DNA of 43,957 nucleotides from CAYONQ01 sp964405375 (GTDB lineage: Bacteria; Planctomycetota; Phycisphaerae; Sedimentisphaerales; Anaerobacaceae), in assembly GCA_964405375.1 (NCBI GenBank), contig CAYONQ010000011.1, positions 1 through 43,957 on the forward strand, in the 5' to 3' direction. The notes beneath the pieces were generated by a model, which saw nothing but the letters and a program-made list of their open reading frames with translations, did not search any database and was not told the origin of the DNA. This document shows, one piece after another, positions 34,243 through 41,438 of the stretch. Both the position numbers and the translations under genes were made by a program. Each line of letters begins with the position of its first letter. Position 1 is the stretch's first letter.

Positions 34243-35247
34243 TTACACCTCTTTAGCATCTATCCACTTCATCATCTTGCGCAGGTCTCGGCCGACCTGC
34301 TCCAACTGGCAATTGTAGTCTTTTTCGTAAAGTTGTTTAAACTTCTTCAAACCGCCCTGGTATTCAGCCACCCACTCCTTGGCAAATTCGCCGGAGGTAA
34401 CCTCCGAAAGTATCTTTTTCATCTCGCCCTTGGTCTGCTCGGTGATAATCCTCGGCCCGCGAGTCAAATCGCCGTACTCGGCCGTGTTGGATATGCTGTA
34501 TCTCATATAGCTCATCCCGCCCTGATACATAAGGTCAACGATGAGTTTGACCTCGTGCATACACTCGAAGTAGGCAATCTCCGGCTGGTATCCCGCCTCT
34601 ACCAACGTTTCAAAGCTGGCCTTAATAAGCGAGGTAAGACCCCCGCACAGCACACACTGCTCACCGAAAAGGTCCGTCTCGGTCTCTTCTTTGTATGTCG
34701 TCTCGATAATCCCCGCCCTGGCTGAGCCGATTCCGTTCGCCCACGCAAGGGCGATTTGTTTTGCATCGCCGGCCGGGTCCTGCTCGACGGCCACTAAGGC
34801 CGGCACGCCCCCGCCCTTGACAAATTCGCTGCGAACTAAATGCCCCGGCCCCTTCGGGGCTATCATCACAACGTTAATATCTTTCGGCGGCACAATATAC
34901 TTAAAATGGATATTAAACCCGTGGCAGAAGCCGAGCGTCTGTCCCGCCGCTAAATTGGGGGCGATTTGCTCTTTGTAAACTTGCGCCTGCATCTCATCCG
35001 GCACGGTTACTATAACCAGCGCCGCACCATCCATTGCCGTCTTTATATCGCCGGGTGCAAAGCCCTGCTCGATGGCCAGCTTATAATTGTCTGTGCCTTC
35101 CAGCTCAGCCACCGCCACCTCTATCCCGCTGTCGTGCAGATTCTGGCTGTGTGCGTGGCCCTGGCTGCCGTAGCCAATCACCGCTACCTTTTTACCCTTC
35201 AGCGCATCTATCGGCGCATCCTTTTCGTAATAAATCTTAACTGCCAT
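34243..35247 (-). CDS. ilvC: Ketol-acid reductoisomerase
   Basis: IlvC rearranges and reduces acetolactate or acetohydroxybutyrate with NADPH and Mg2+, the second step of valine and isoleucine synthesis. The 334-residue length marks it as class I. The NADPH motif VIGYGSQGHAHSQNL is at about residues 24-38. The knotted C-terminal domain carries the metal ligands in LFGEQCVLCGG and ECMHEVKLIVDLMYQGG. AGGAGAG lies 9 bases before the ATG. Its upstream spacer holds repeat copy B, and the next upstream gene on the strand is the GLUG protein rather than ilvN. Confidence 0.97.
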   Translation of the reverse strand: MAVKIYYEKDAPIDALKGKKVAVIGYGSQGHAHSQNLHDSGIEVAVAELEGTDNYKLAIEQGFAPGDIKTAMDGAALVIVTVPDEMQAQVYKEQIAPNLAAGQTLGFCHGFNIHFKYIVPPKDINVVMIAPKGPGHLVRSEFVKGGGVPALVAVEQDPAGDAKQIALAWANGIGSARAGIIETTYKEETETDLFGEQCVLCGGLTSLIKASFETLVEAGYQPEIAYFECMHEVKLIVDLMYQGGMSYMRYSISNTAEYGDLTRGPRIITEQTKGEMKKILSEVTSGEFAKEWVAEYQGGLKKFKQLYEKDYNCQLEQVGRDLRKMMKWIDAKEV

Positions 35248-35276
35248 AGCTTTATCTCTCCTATCGCTTAAAAAAT

Positions 35277-35436
35277 GTTAAGTGTAAGTCGATTTTTGAC
35301 AATACATTCCGCAATTTTGCGTTTTGCACTTTGATTTTTACATTTTCAACGCCATCCCGACCCTGTCGGGACTCCGCAATTTTGCATTTTGCACTTTGAT
35401 TTTTGCATTTTCAAACTGACCATCGGTCAGTTTGAG
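35277..35436. repeat. Intergenic repeat copy B, composite
   Basis: An AT-rich segment near-identical to copy A is followed by a stem (CCCGAC at 35356-35361 with GTCGGG at 35365-35370), a second AT-rich segment, and the inverted repeat TCAAACTGACC/GGTCAGTTTGA (35411-35435). It lies upstream of ilvC. No promoter is obvious inside it. Confidence 0.85.
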
Positions 35437-35558
35437 TTACATATACAACCAAACGAGCCAATTATAGCTAAAAAGCTTCTTTGAGCAAGAAATTAAATTT
35501 ACCCCCATCTACGGAAAAACAGTATGTCTGAAAGAGAAAAACCCCCTTTGTCATTCTG

Positions 35559-35605
35559 AGCCCCCGTTCTTGCTTTCGCAAGAAAGCACGGGGGCGAAGA
35601 ATCTC
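35559..35605. repeat. Stem-loop of the TCATTCTGAG-GAAGAATC type
   Basis: The core pairs TTCTTGC with GCAAGAA, flanked by CCCCCGT and ACGGGGG. The outer edges read TCATTCTGAGC and GCGAAGAATCTC, a pattern seen widely in intergenic DNA of many phyla. A smaller stem (GTCCGCC with GGCGGAT) follows and runs into copy C. Confidence 0.7.
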
Positions 35606-35632
35606 AAAAATCCTCGTCCGCCGTCAGGCGGA

Positions 35633-35698
35633 TTCCGCAATTTTGCACTTTACACTTTGATTTTTACACTTTCAAACTGACCACCGGTCAGTTTGAGA
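35633..35698. repeat. Intergenic repeat copy C (GTCAGTTTGA family)
   Basis: ATTCCGCAATTTTGCACTTT and CTTTGATTTTTACACTTT are followed by the inverted repeat TCAAACTGACC/GGTCAGTTTGA (35672-35696), seven bases from the stop codon of the GLUG/dockerin gene. Confidence 0.85.
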
Positions 35699-35704
35699 AT
35701 AAAT

Positions 35705-37150
35705 CTACTTTTCGTCCAGCCAGTGCCCAGCCAGTATCGCAAGGTCCCGCCAATCGACAAAATCATCACCGCCGGAGGGGGCAATGTCTGCGATGCGGAC
35801 GCTTCGTGCGAGCCAGCAGGCCAGAAATGGGGGTAATTCAGTATAGCTTCCTTCCCAGTTATTAGCAAAGATGGCCCAATCCTTGAAATTAACCCGGCCG
35901 TCCGAATTGTAGTCTTGTTCAAGTCTTTCAAGCCGCCACTCGTTGGCGAGGATGGAGTAGTCTATAAAGTCGACACCATCGGGACAGACAAAATCACCAG
36001 GCAACGGAATCTGCCACGCCAATTTCGGATAATTCGTGCCTTCGCAAATTGTCCATATATTAACAATGTCCCAGCCGGCATCGGTAAAAGTGCTGGCCAT
36101 CTGCATATTTGCAGTCGATTCGCCTATTACGTTAGGGTCGGTGGTATTGCCAATGCCGTTTACATCCGGGTTAATATCCATGTCCCAAAAACATTTGGTA
36201 TAAGACGAGTTTTGATGAAATCCTGTCAGTCCGCCAGTCAAATCGTTTCCATCAACAGCTCCTGTTGAATAGCAGGCGGTTATGGTGCCCTCCCAACTGA
36301 CACCAATAAATCCTCCTACAACCATATTCCCATCAGCATTTCCAGTTGCGTAACTGTTGAAAATGGACCCATAATTTGAGCCGACAAATCCACCGACTGC
36401 ATTTGATATTCCTATAACAGAACCGGTTGCATAACACTTAGAAATATAGCCGTCATCATTATTAAATCCTACGAACCCACCGCTACAGCAGCCGCCTCTC
36501 TCGGAAACAACAACTTTGGCATAGCTATTAAGGATATTTCCGTTGTTGGATCCGATCAGGCCGCCAACGTCGTAATTTCCCTCAGCTGCGCCTATGGCAT
36601 AACAATCATGGACGGTCCCCCACAAGTTCCACCCCGCCAACCCACCGACACGTTCTTCTCCCGCAACGCTGCAATTTATACTATAACAACCCCATATGGT
36701 CCCTTGGATGAATATACCAACCAACGAACCTACAGCAATCCCTGTTCCTGCATCAACATTGGGGTCGATTAAACCTAAGTTTTTAATCTCCGCGTTGGGC
36801 TCATCAACATATCTGAAAAGCCCCGTGTAATTTTGCTCTGTAGCGGTGTAGCTAAAATTTGAAATTGTGTGGCCATTGCCGTCAAATATACCGGTAAAAG
36901 GACTGTTAGGAGGAGTCCCAATGATGTTGAACTGTGTGCTGGTGAAACTTGCCAGATTTATATCTGCTGTTATCTTGAAGTGTTTGTCCCAGTCGTTTGA
37001 GTCAAGGCCGATTGAGTTAAGGTCATTCGGCGTAGCGATTAGATACGGGTCGTTCGGCTCACCCATGCCGCCGCTATATTTACCAAAACAGACGCCGGTG
37101 AGCAAACCAAAGCTCAACAAAAGGCCCAGAATTGCCGGTTTATGACTCAT
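35705..37150 (-). CDS. Secreted GLUG-repeat protein with dockerin-like tail
   Basis: This 481-residue protein has a signal peptide (MSHKPAILGLLLSFGLLTGVCFG) and then GLUG-type repeats (about 90-330). Typical units are VGGLAGWNLWGTVHDCYAIG, VGGLIGSNNGNILNSYA and VGGFVGSNYGSIFNSYATG, which form a right-handed beta-solenoid. The C-terminal 100 residues carry Asp/Asn-rich dockerin-like repeats (DGVDFIDYSILANEW, DYNSDGRVNFKDWAIFANNW and DFVDWRDLAILAGHW), expected to bind calcium and perhaps attach the protein to the cell surface. It is an odd neighbour, lying between ilvN and ilvC on the same strand. Functional link to amino acid synthesis is unlikely. Confidence 0.87.
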   Translation of the reverse strand: MSHKPAILGLLLSFGLLTGVCFGKYSGGMGEPNDPYLIATPNDLNSIGLDSNDWDKHFKITADINLASFTSTQFNIIGTPPNSPFTGIFDGNGHTISNFSYTATEQNYTGLFRYVDEPNAEIKNLGLIDPNVDAGTGIAVGSLVGIFIQGTIWGCYSINCSVAGEERVGGLAGWNLWGTVHDCYAIGAAEGNYDVGGLIGSNNGNILNSYAKVVVSERGGCCSGGFVGFNNDDGYISKCYATGSVIGISNAVGGFVGSNYGSIFNSYATGNADGNMVVGGFIGVSWEGTITACYSTGAVDGNDLTGGLTGFHQNSSYTKCFWDMDINPDVNGIGNTTDPNVIGESTANMQMASTFTDAGWDIVNIWTICEGTNYPKLAWQIPLPGDFVCPDGVDFIDYSILANEWRLERLEQDYNSDGRVNFKDWAIFANNWEGSYTELPPFLACWLARSVRIADIAPSGGDDFVDWRDLAILAGHWLDEK

Positions 37151-37298
37151 AATCTACCGCCCACTCCTGAAACCCCGGACTTGAGTCTCCGCCTCCGCAG
37201 TTGCTAAGTATTCAAACTGACCGATTTATTGCCAAGAACCGATATAAGGCGTTATGTGATACGTAATTATGGAAAACAAAGCCATAATGAAGATAGCC

Positions 37299-37385
37299 AT
37301 CCCGCCCAGCGCTGGGCGGGATTCCACAATTTTGCATTTTTAACTTTGATTTTTGCATTCTCAAACTGACCGAGGGTCAGTTTGA
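37299..37385. repeat. Intergenic repeat copy D with perfect palindrome
   Basis: A perfect 24-base palindrome (37299-37322, arms ATCCCGCCCAGC and GCTGGGCGGGAT) leads into TTCCACAATTTTGCATTTTT and CTTTGATTTTTGCATTCT. The inverted repeat TCAAACTGACC/GGTCAGTTTGA (37361-37385) closes it. A lone half copy, TCAAACTGACC, lies at 37212-37222. Confidence 0.85.
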
Positions 37386-37501
37386 ACTAAGTATTGTACT
37401 ACAAAAACCCCGAATTGTCAAAACATAATCTCAGAAACCCCCTATCGAGTCACGATTCACGAGCGGCGAGCACCGGTCTCTACGGCTCTGTTTTTGCCTG
37501 C

Positions 37502-37563
37502 CCCGTTAGAAGTCCCTGCTGATGGCGCGGGACAACCACCTCAAGACCTCGCTTCTAACGGGG
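37502..37563. repeat. CCCCGTTAGAAG inverted repeat at the ilvN 3' end
   Basis: CCCCGTTAGAAG (37502-37513) and CTTCTAACGGGG (37552-37563) form a 12-base stem enclosing a smaller stem (GTCCC with GGGAC). One arm codes for the last residues of IlvN, so the element overlaps the gene end. It shares its arm with the stem-loop at 31147 and may be a terminator or a short mobile repeat. Confidence 0.7.
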
Positions 37564-38035
37564 CCTGCCGGGGCATTGCGATAGTGCCGGTCCTGGCCAA
37601 ACTCTTAATACCATATGGCCTGCAGGCCTCTATAAAGGCCTCGATTTTATTCTCCGGGCCGGATACCTCGACCATAACAAACTTCTGGCCTATGTCCACG
37701 ACCTTTCCCTTAAACGCCTCTATCAAAGCAAGCACCTCGGCCCGCCTCTCCGGCGGGGCCGAAATGGCTATCAGCATCAAGTCCCGGGCCACTACCGGCT
37801 GACCGACAAAATCCTGGACCTTAACAACGGGAACAATCTTGGCCAGCTGTTTTCGAACCTGCTCAACAATCCTGTCATCGCCGATAACGACAATCGTCAT
37901 TCGGCTTAATTGTGGGTCCTCGGTTCGGCCGACAACGAGCGAATCGATATTAAACGCCCTCGCCGCAAACATCCCCGCAACGTGTGCCAGAACACCCGGC
38001 TTATTCTCAACCAGCGCACTTATTATATGCTTCAT
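37541..38035 (-). CDS. ilvN: Acetolactate synthase small (regulatory) subunit
   Basis: IlvN/IlvH binds valine and controls the catalytic IlvB subunit. The 164-residue protein has the N-terminal ACT domain (HIISALVENKPGVLAHVAGMFAARAFNIDSL, about 3-33) and a second ACT-like half with SGPENKIEAFIEACRPYGIKSLARTG. Length and start (MKHIISALVENKPG) match the long IlvH form. It lies 78 bases after ilvB on the same strand. The final residues fall in a stem-loop repeat, so the C-terminus may be newly acquired: the frame runs into the repeat and stops there. Confidence 0.95.
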   Translation of the reverse strand: MKHIISALVENKPGVLAHVAGMFAARAFNIDSLVVGRTEDPQLSRMTIVVIGDDRIVEQVRKQLAKIVPVVKVQDFVGQPVVARDLMLIAISAPPERRAEVLALIEAFKGKVVDIGQKFVMVEVSGPENKIEAFIEACRPYGIKSLARTGTIAMPRQAPLEARS

Positions 38036-38113
38036 TTTCGCACCTCGATTCAGAAGCCAGATGTCAGATTCTACTTTCTGCCTTCTGTTTTCTGTCCTCT
38101 GTCTTCTGTCTTT

Positions 38114-39844
38114 TTACGCTATGCTCTCCAATATATCAAGCCCGCTCATCTCGTCCAAGCTTTTACCGGCGGGAACCATCGGCCAGACGTTTTCTTCGCG
38201 CTCAATCTTAAAGTCAGCAACACAGGGCCGCTTTTCCGCCAGCATCTGCTTAATTGCCTTCGGAACGTCCGCCTTTTTATCGACGGTGATTCCGACCGCA
38301 CCCATCGCACGGGCCACCGTCGCATAATCGGGATTGGACAGGTAGCTCTTGGAATACCGCTTGTTATAGAAAAGCTCCTGCCACTGCCGAACCATTCCCA
38401 TATATCCGTTGTTCAGGATGCAGACCTTTATAGGCAGCTTGTTCTCAACGGCGGTGGCAAGCTCCGTCATTGTCATATTGAAGCTGTGGTCGCCGTCGAT
38501 ATCGATAACGGTCTCGCCCGGTCTTGCGACCTGTGCGCCTATGGCGGCTGGCAGACCAAACCCCATTGTGCCAAGTCCCCCGGAGCTTATAAGCTGCCTC
38601 GGCCTGCTGAAACGGTAAAACTGCGCAGCCCACATCTGATTCTGCCCGACGCCGGTAGTTATAATCGCACCGCCTTTGGTCTGACGGCAGAGCTCCTCGA
38701 TGACGTACTGGGGCTTAATCGTCGATGCTTCCCTGTCGTAGGAAAATGGGAATTTTTTCTTCCACTCGGCAATCTTCTTAAACCATTGCTTCCTTTCGCG
38801 ATGCTCGACTTCCTTAATCAGCTCGGGCAGGATAAATTTCGCATCGCCGACCACCGGAATATCCACGTGGACATTCTTCGATATACTGGCAGGGTCGATA
38901 TCTATGTGGATTATCTTTGCATTCGGCGCAAAGGTCTTCAGCTTGCCGGTAACTCTGTCATCAAAGCGGGCACCGACGGCGATTAACAAATCGCATTCCT
39001 GCACAGCGTAATTGGCGTAGGCGGCGCCGTGCATTCCGAGCATATCGAGCGATTCGGGTCTGTTCTGGTCGTAGCTGCCCAATCCTAAAAGCGTCGTTGT
39101 AACCGGCAGATGCGCCTTGTCGGCAAGCTGCCTTAATTCTTCGGCCGCATTTGCGCTAATAACCCCGCCGCCGACATAAAGAACCGGCTGGCCCGAATCG
39201 TTTATTGCTTTTGCCGCCGTTGATATCTGTCTGGCGTGGCCCTTTGTGCGAACCCGATAGCCCGGCAGCTCCATCTCTACGGGGTTTTTAGTATCAAACT
39301 TGGCGACCTCGACGTCCACCGGCACATCAATCAGCACCGGCCCCTGCCGACCGGTTGAAGCGATATAAAACGCCTCCCGAAAGATGCGGGCCACGTCCTT
39401 AACGTCCTTGACGATGCAGTTATACTTTGTAACCGGACGGGTAACACCGGTAGTGTCGGCCTCCTGGAATGCGTCGTTTCCGATAAGCTCGGTGCGGACC
39501 TGGCCTGTGATGGCGACCATCGGGGTCGAATCCATCATCGCCGTAGCAAGGCCTGTAACCAGATTGCAGGCGCCGGGCCCGCTGGTTGCGAGCATGACGC
39601 CGACCTTGCCGCTGGCCCGCGCGTAGGCGTCGGCCATATGGCAGCCGCCCTGCTCGTGGCGGGGGATTATGAAGTTAATCGGCGCATCGTATAATCTGTC
39701 GAACAGAGGCAATACCACGCCGCCGGTGTAGCCGAACATCGTATCGACACCCTGCTCGATGAGCGTATCTACTATTATTTGTGCGCCTGTTTTGACGGAG
39801 GATTGAGCGGCTGGACCAGCCGAAGGACGAGACTTGGGACTCAT
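38114..39844 (-). CDS. ilvB: Acetolactate synthase large (catalytic) subunit
   Basis: IlvB joins two pyruvates, or pyruvate and 2-oxobutyrate, with thiamine diphosphate and FAD, opening the valine/leucine/isoleucine pathways. This 576-residue protein carries the catalytic Glu in PRHEQGGCHMADAYARASG (about 60-78), the FAD-binding VGARFDDRVTGKL, and the thiamine/Mg motif IDIDGDHSFNMTMTEL (about 453-468). The ATG at 39842-39844 follows AAAGGTT. The short N-terminal extension (MSPKSRPSAGPAAQSSVKTG) is Ser/Pro-rich and unusual. It is the promoter-proximal ilv gene; a putative promoter and a structured element lie just upstream. Confidence 0.97.
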   Translation of the reverse strand: MSPKSRPSAGPAAQSSVKTGAQIIVDTLIEQGVDTMFGYTGGVVLPLFDRLYDAPINFIIPRHEQGGCHMADAYARASGKVGVMLATSGPGACNLVTGLATAMMDSTPMVAITGQVRTELIGNDAFQEADTTGVTRPVTKYNCIVKDVKDVARIFREAFYIASTGRQGPVLIDVPVDVEVAKFDTKNPVEMELPGYRVRTKGHARQISTAAKAINDSGQPVLYVGGGVISANAAEELRQLADKAHLPVTTTLLGLGSYDQNRPESLDMLGMHGAAYANYAVQECDLLIAVGARFDDRVTGKLKTFAPNAKIIHIDIDPASISKNVHVDIPVVGDAKFILPELIKEVEHRERKQWFKKIAEWKKKFPFSYDREASTIKPQYVIEELCRQTKGGAIITTGVGQNQMWAAQFYRFSRPRQLISSGGLGTMGFGLPAAIGAQVARPGETVIDIDGDHSFNMTMTELATAVENKLPIKVCILNNGYMGMVRQWQELFYNKRYSKSYLSNPDYATVARAMGAVGITVDKKADVPKAIKQMLAEKRPCVADFKIEREENVWPMVPAGKSLDEMSGLDILESIA

Positions 39845-39887
39845 TTTTGTAACCTTTCCCTGATAAACGCTACAGTTATTCCGGTCA

Positions 39888-39957
39888 ATTATAGCTCCAC
39901 TGGGCCGCTTCGAGAGGTCAGCCGTCCGCTGAAAACGGACAACGGCGCCGCTCGAAG
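39888..39957 (-). promoter_or_regulatory. ilvB upstream region: -10 element and nested stem-loop
   Basis: On the minus strand a TATAAT (39888-39893) lies 43 bases before the ilvB ATG. Above it, CTTCGAG and CTCGAAG (39908-39914 and 39951-39957) enclose a second stem (GCCGTCCG with CGGAC-AA-CGGC). The element overlaps the expected -35, so it fits an operator better than an attenuator. No leader peptide rich in Val/Leu/Ile was seen. Confidence 0.4.
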
Positions 39958-40209
39958 ATTCAAGACCCTGCTATAATCCCGTAACCATCCCGACACATTG
40001 GGACGTCTCAGGTTTGTATTTGCATGTTTTCATACAAATACAAAAAGATTATACGAAACCAATCAACATCTGTCAATAGTTTTCGACAATCTGCGAAAAT
40101 TGAAAACTAAAAATATCCGGAATTTAAAAAAAACTGATTTTTGGGGGAAATTTAAAGAGACAAGCGTGGTTTTTGGGTTAAAAATGAGGGTTGGTGGGTT
40201 GGTTTGGGG

Positions 40210-40345
40210 GGATTGGGTAAAACAGGTAAGAAAAAAAGTGAGAAAAATGGAGAAAAATGAAGAAAAAATGCAAAAAATGGAGAAAAATGGAGAAATTTGG
40301 GGAAAAATTGCAAAAAAATGAGAAAAAATGAGAAAAAGAGAGACG
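40210..40345 (+). repeat. Purine-rich low-complexity tract
   Basis: About 130 bases on the plus strand are nearly all A and G with recurring GAGAAAAATG units. It lies in an AT-rich spacer (39998-40430) that otherwise holds no convincing gene. An open frame crosses it, but the predicted protein is a Lys/Met/Glu run with no ribosome site. Confidence 0.7.
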
Positions 40346-40411
40346 GTTTTTAAGCATCTTTTTATACTCATCTGCATAAGTTGATTGATTATCCACAGAT
40401 TTTTGTTGACT

Positions 40412-40474
40412 AATCATATGATTTATTTTAAACTTGACAAAGAAAACAACCGACCATATGATTAGGGCATATGG
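40412..40474 (+). promoter_or_regulatory. Promoter with palindromic operators for the three-gene operon
   Basis: A near-perfect sigma-70 promoter has TTGACA (40434-40439), 17 bases, then TATGAT (40457-40462). Two palindromes flank it: AATCATATGATT (40412-40423) upstream of the -35, and CCATATG-N7-CATATGG (40454-40474) across the -10 and start site. They share CATATGAT and look like the binding sites of a dimeric repressor, most likely the HTH protein encoded second in the operon. Confidence 0.75.
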
Positions 40475-40501
40475 ATACATAGAAAGGTGTATCAAGCACG
40501 G

Positions 40502-40849
40502 ATGCCTCAAGATATCAATGCAATAAAACGTAAACTGGCAGAGCTTGCAAGAAAGAGGGATAAAAGGGATGTTGGTTTTTGGCCAGATGATCCGCACAAT
40601 TGGTACCCAGAATCGGTTATAGACCCAAGAAGCAAAAAACCATTTACGCGCTCAGGTGCTTGGGATTTTATTGCAGAGGAATTGGAAAAAAAAGAAACCC
40701 TTATTAAACCTGTACCTTTAATAGCTCCGCGTGGAAAAGTAGGTTATAAGTTTCTTGTTAGTACTGAGTACGGAACGATATACATAAAAGTGAGGTTGGC
40801 CAAGGCAAAAATAATTGGCCGTAGTTTTCATTACAGCGAGAAAGAGTAG
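40502..40849 (+). CDS. Small toxin-like protein, first gene of the operon
   Basis: This 115-residue protein (MPQDINAIKRKLAELARKRD) has a basic helical N-terminus, then DPHNWYPESVIDPRSKKPFTRSGAWDFIAEEL, and ends in beta strands with KVRLAKAKIIGRSFHYSEKE. The C-terminal strand pattern resembles MqsR/RelE-type toxins, and the gene precedes an MqsA-like protein, as in mqsRA. I do not recognise the exact family. The ATG at 40502 is about 32 bases from the predicted transcription start; the only AGG is 13 bases away, so a GTG at 40487 remains possible. Six bases separate it from the next gene. Toxin role is inferred from context. Confidence 0.65.
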   Translation: MPQDINAIKRKLAELARKRDKRDVGFWPDDPHNWYPESVIDPRSKKPFTRSGAWDFIAEELEKKETLIKPVPLIAPRGKVGYKFLVSTEYGTIYIKVRLAKAKIIGRSFHYSEKE

Positions 40850-40855
40850 GCTTTT

Positions 40856-41437
40856 ATGGACAGTAAATCCGGTCAGGAAAAAAATGGTCCAGCGGTTCGT
40901 GGTAAATTTGTTTGCGGTGAGTGTGGAAGCGAGAGAATAAGGACAAACCGAGAAATTTATAAATTCCCTTATGGTGTAGGTGCTGACACTGTAGAGTTAT
41001 CATGTGAAGTACCGGTTCGGAACTGTGCTGACTGTGGTTTTAGCTTTATTGATGGAGAGGCTGAGGATATATGCCATAAAGAAGTTTGTAAACACCTAGG
41101 AGTGATGCCTCCATCAAAAATCAAGGCTCTTAGAGAGCTATATGAACTCACACAAGCACAGTTTTCTGAAATTACTAAATTGGGTGAAGCTACACTTTCA
41201 CGGTGGGAACGAGGGGTCGTAATACAAAATCAAGCGTATGATAATTATTTATACTTGTTAGGATTTAAGGAAAACTTTCAGCTGGTTAGGGAACATGGAG
41301 AATCGACCGAACCGTTGGAGCAGTATGTTGGAGAGGTTAGAAGGCCGCAGTTCCGCGAACTGGACATTGACGAAGAGCTTTTGGAAAGAAAAAGCGGTTT
41401 CAAGCTTTACGCGTGTGGGTCTGCGAGGGCATCATAG
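40856..41437 (+). CDS. MqsA-like zinc-finger and HTH regulator (antitoxin-like)
   Basis: This 193-residue protein has a YgiT/MqsA-type zinc finger (C20-x2-C23 and C57-x2-C60) and an HTH domain at about 87-140 (IKALRELYELTQAQFSEITKLGEATLSRWERG). MqsA proteins bind a partner toxin through the zinc domain and repress their own promoter through the HTH. The last ~45 residues (with GEVRRPQFRELDIDEELL) extend beyond MqsA and could contact the downstream ATPase. The ATG follows an AGG, and the palindromes at the promoter are good operator candidates. The stop is one base before the ATPase start. Confidence 0.82.
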   Translation: MDSKSGQEKNGPAVRGKFVCGECGSERIRTNREIYKFPYGVGADTVELSCEVPVRNCADCGFSFIDGEAEDICHKEVCKHLGVMPPSKIKALRELYELTQAQFSEITKLGEATLSRWERGVVIQNQAYDNYLYLLGFKENFQLVREHGESTEPLEQYVGEVRRPQFRELDIDEELLERKSGFKLYACGSARAS

Positions 41438-41438
41438 T

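Noticed and set aside
37910..38986. 358-codon frame opposite ilvB and ilvN
   Set aside because: Shadow frame: the minus-strand ilvB and ilvN genes are unmistakable.
39998..40321. Plus-strand frame ending in a Lys/Met/Glu run
   Set aside because: Low-complexity purine tract, no ribosome site, no recognisable domain.
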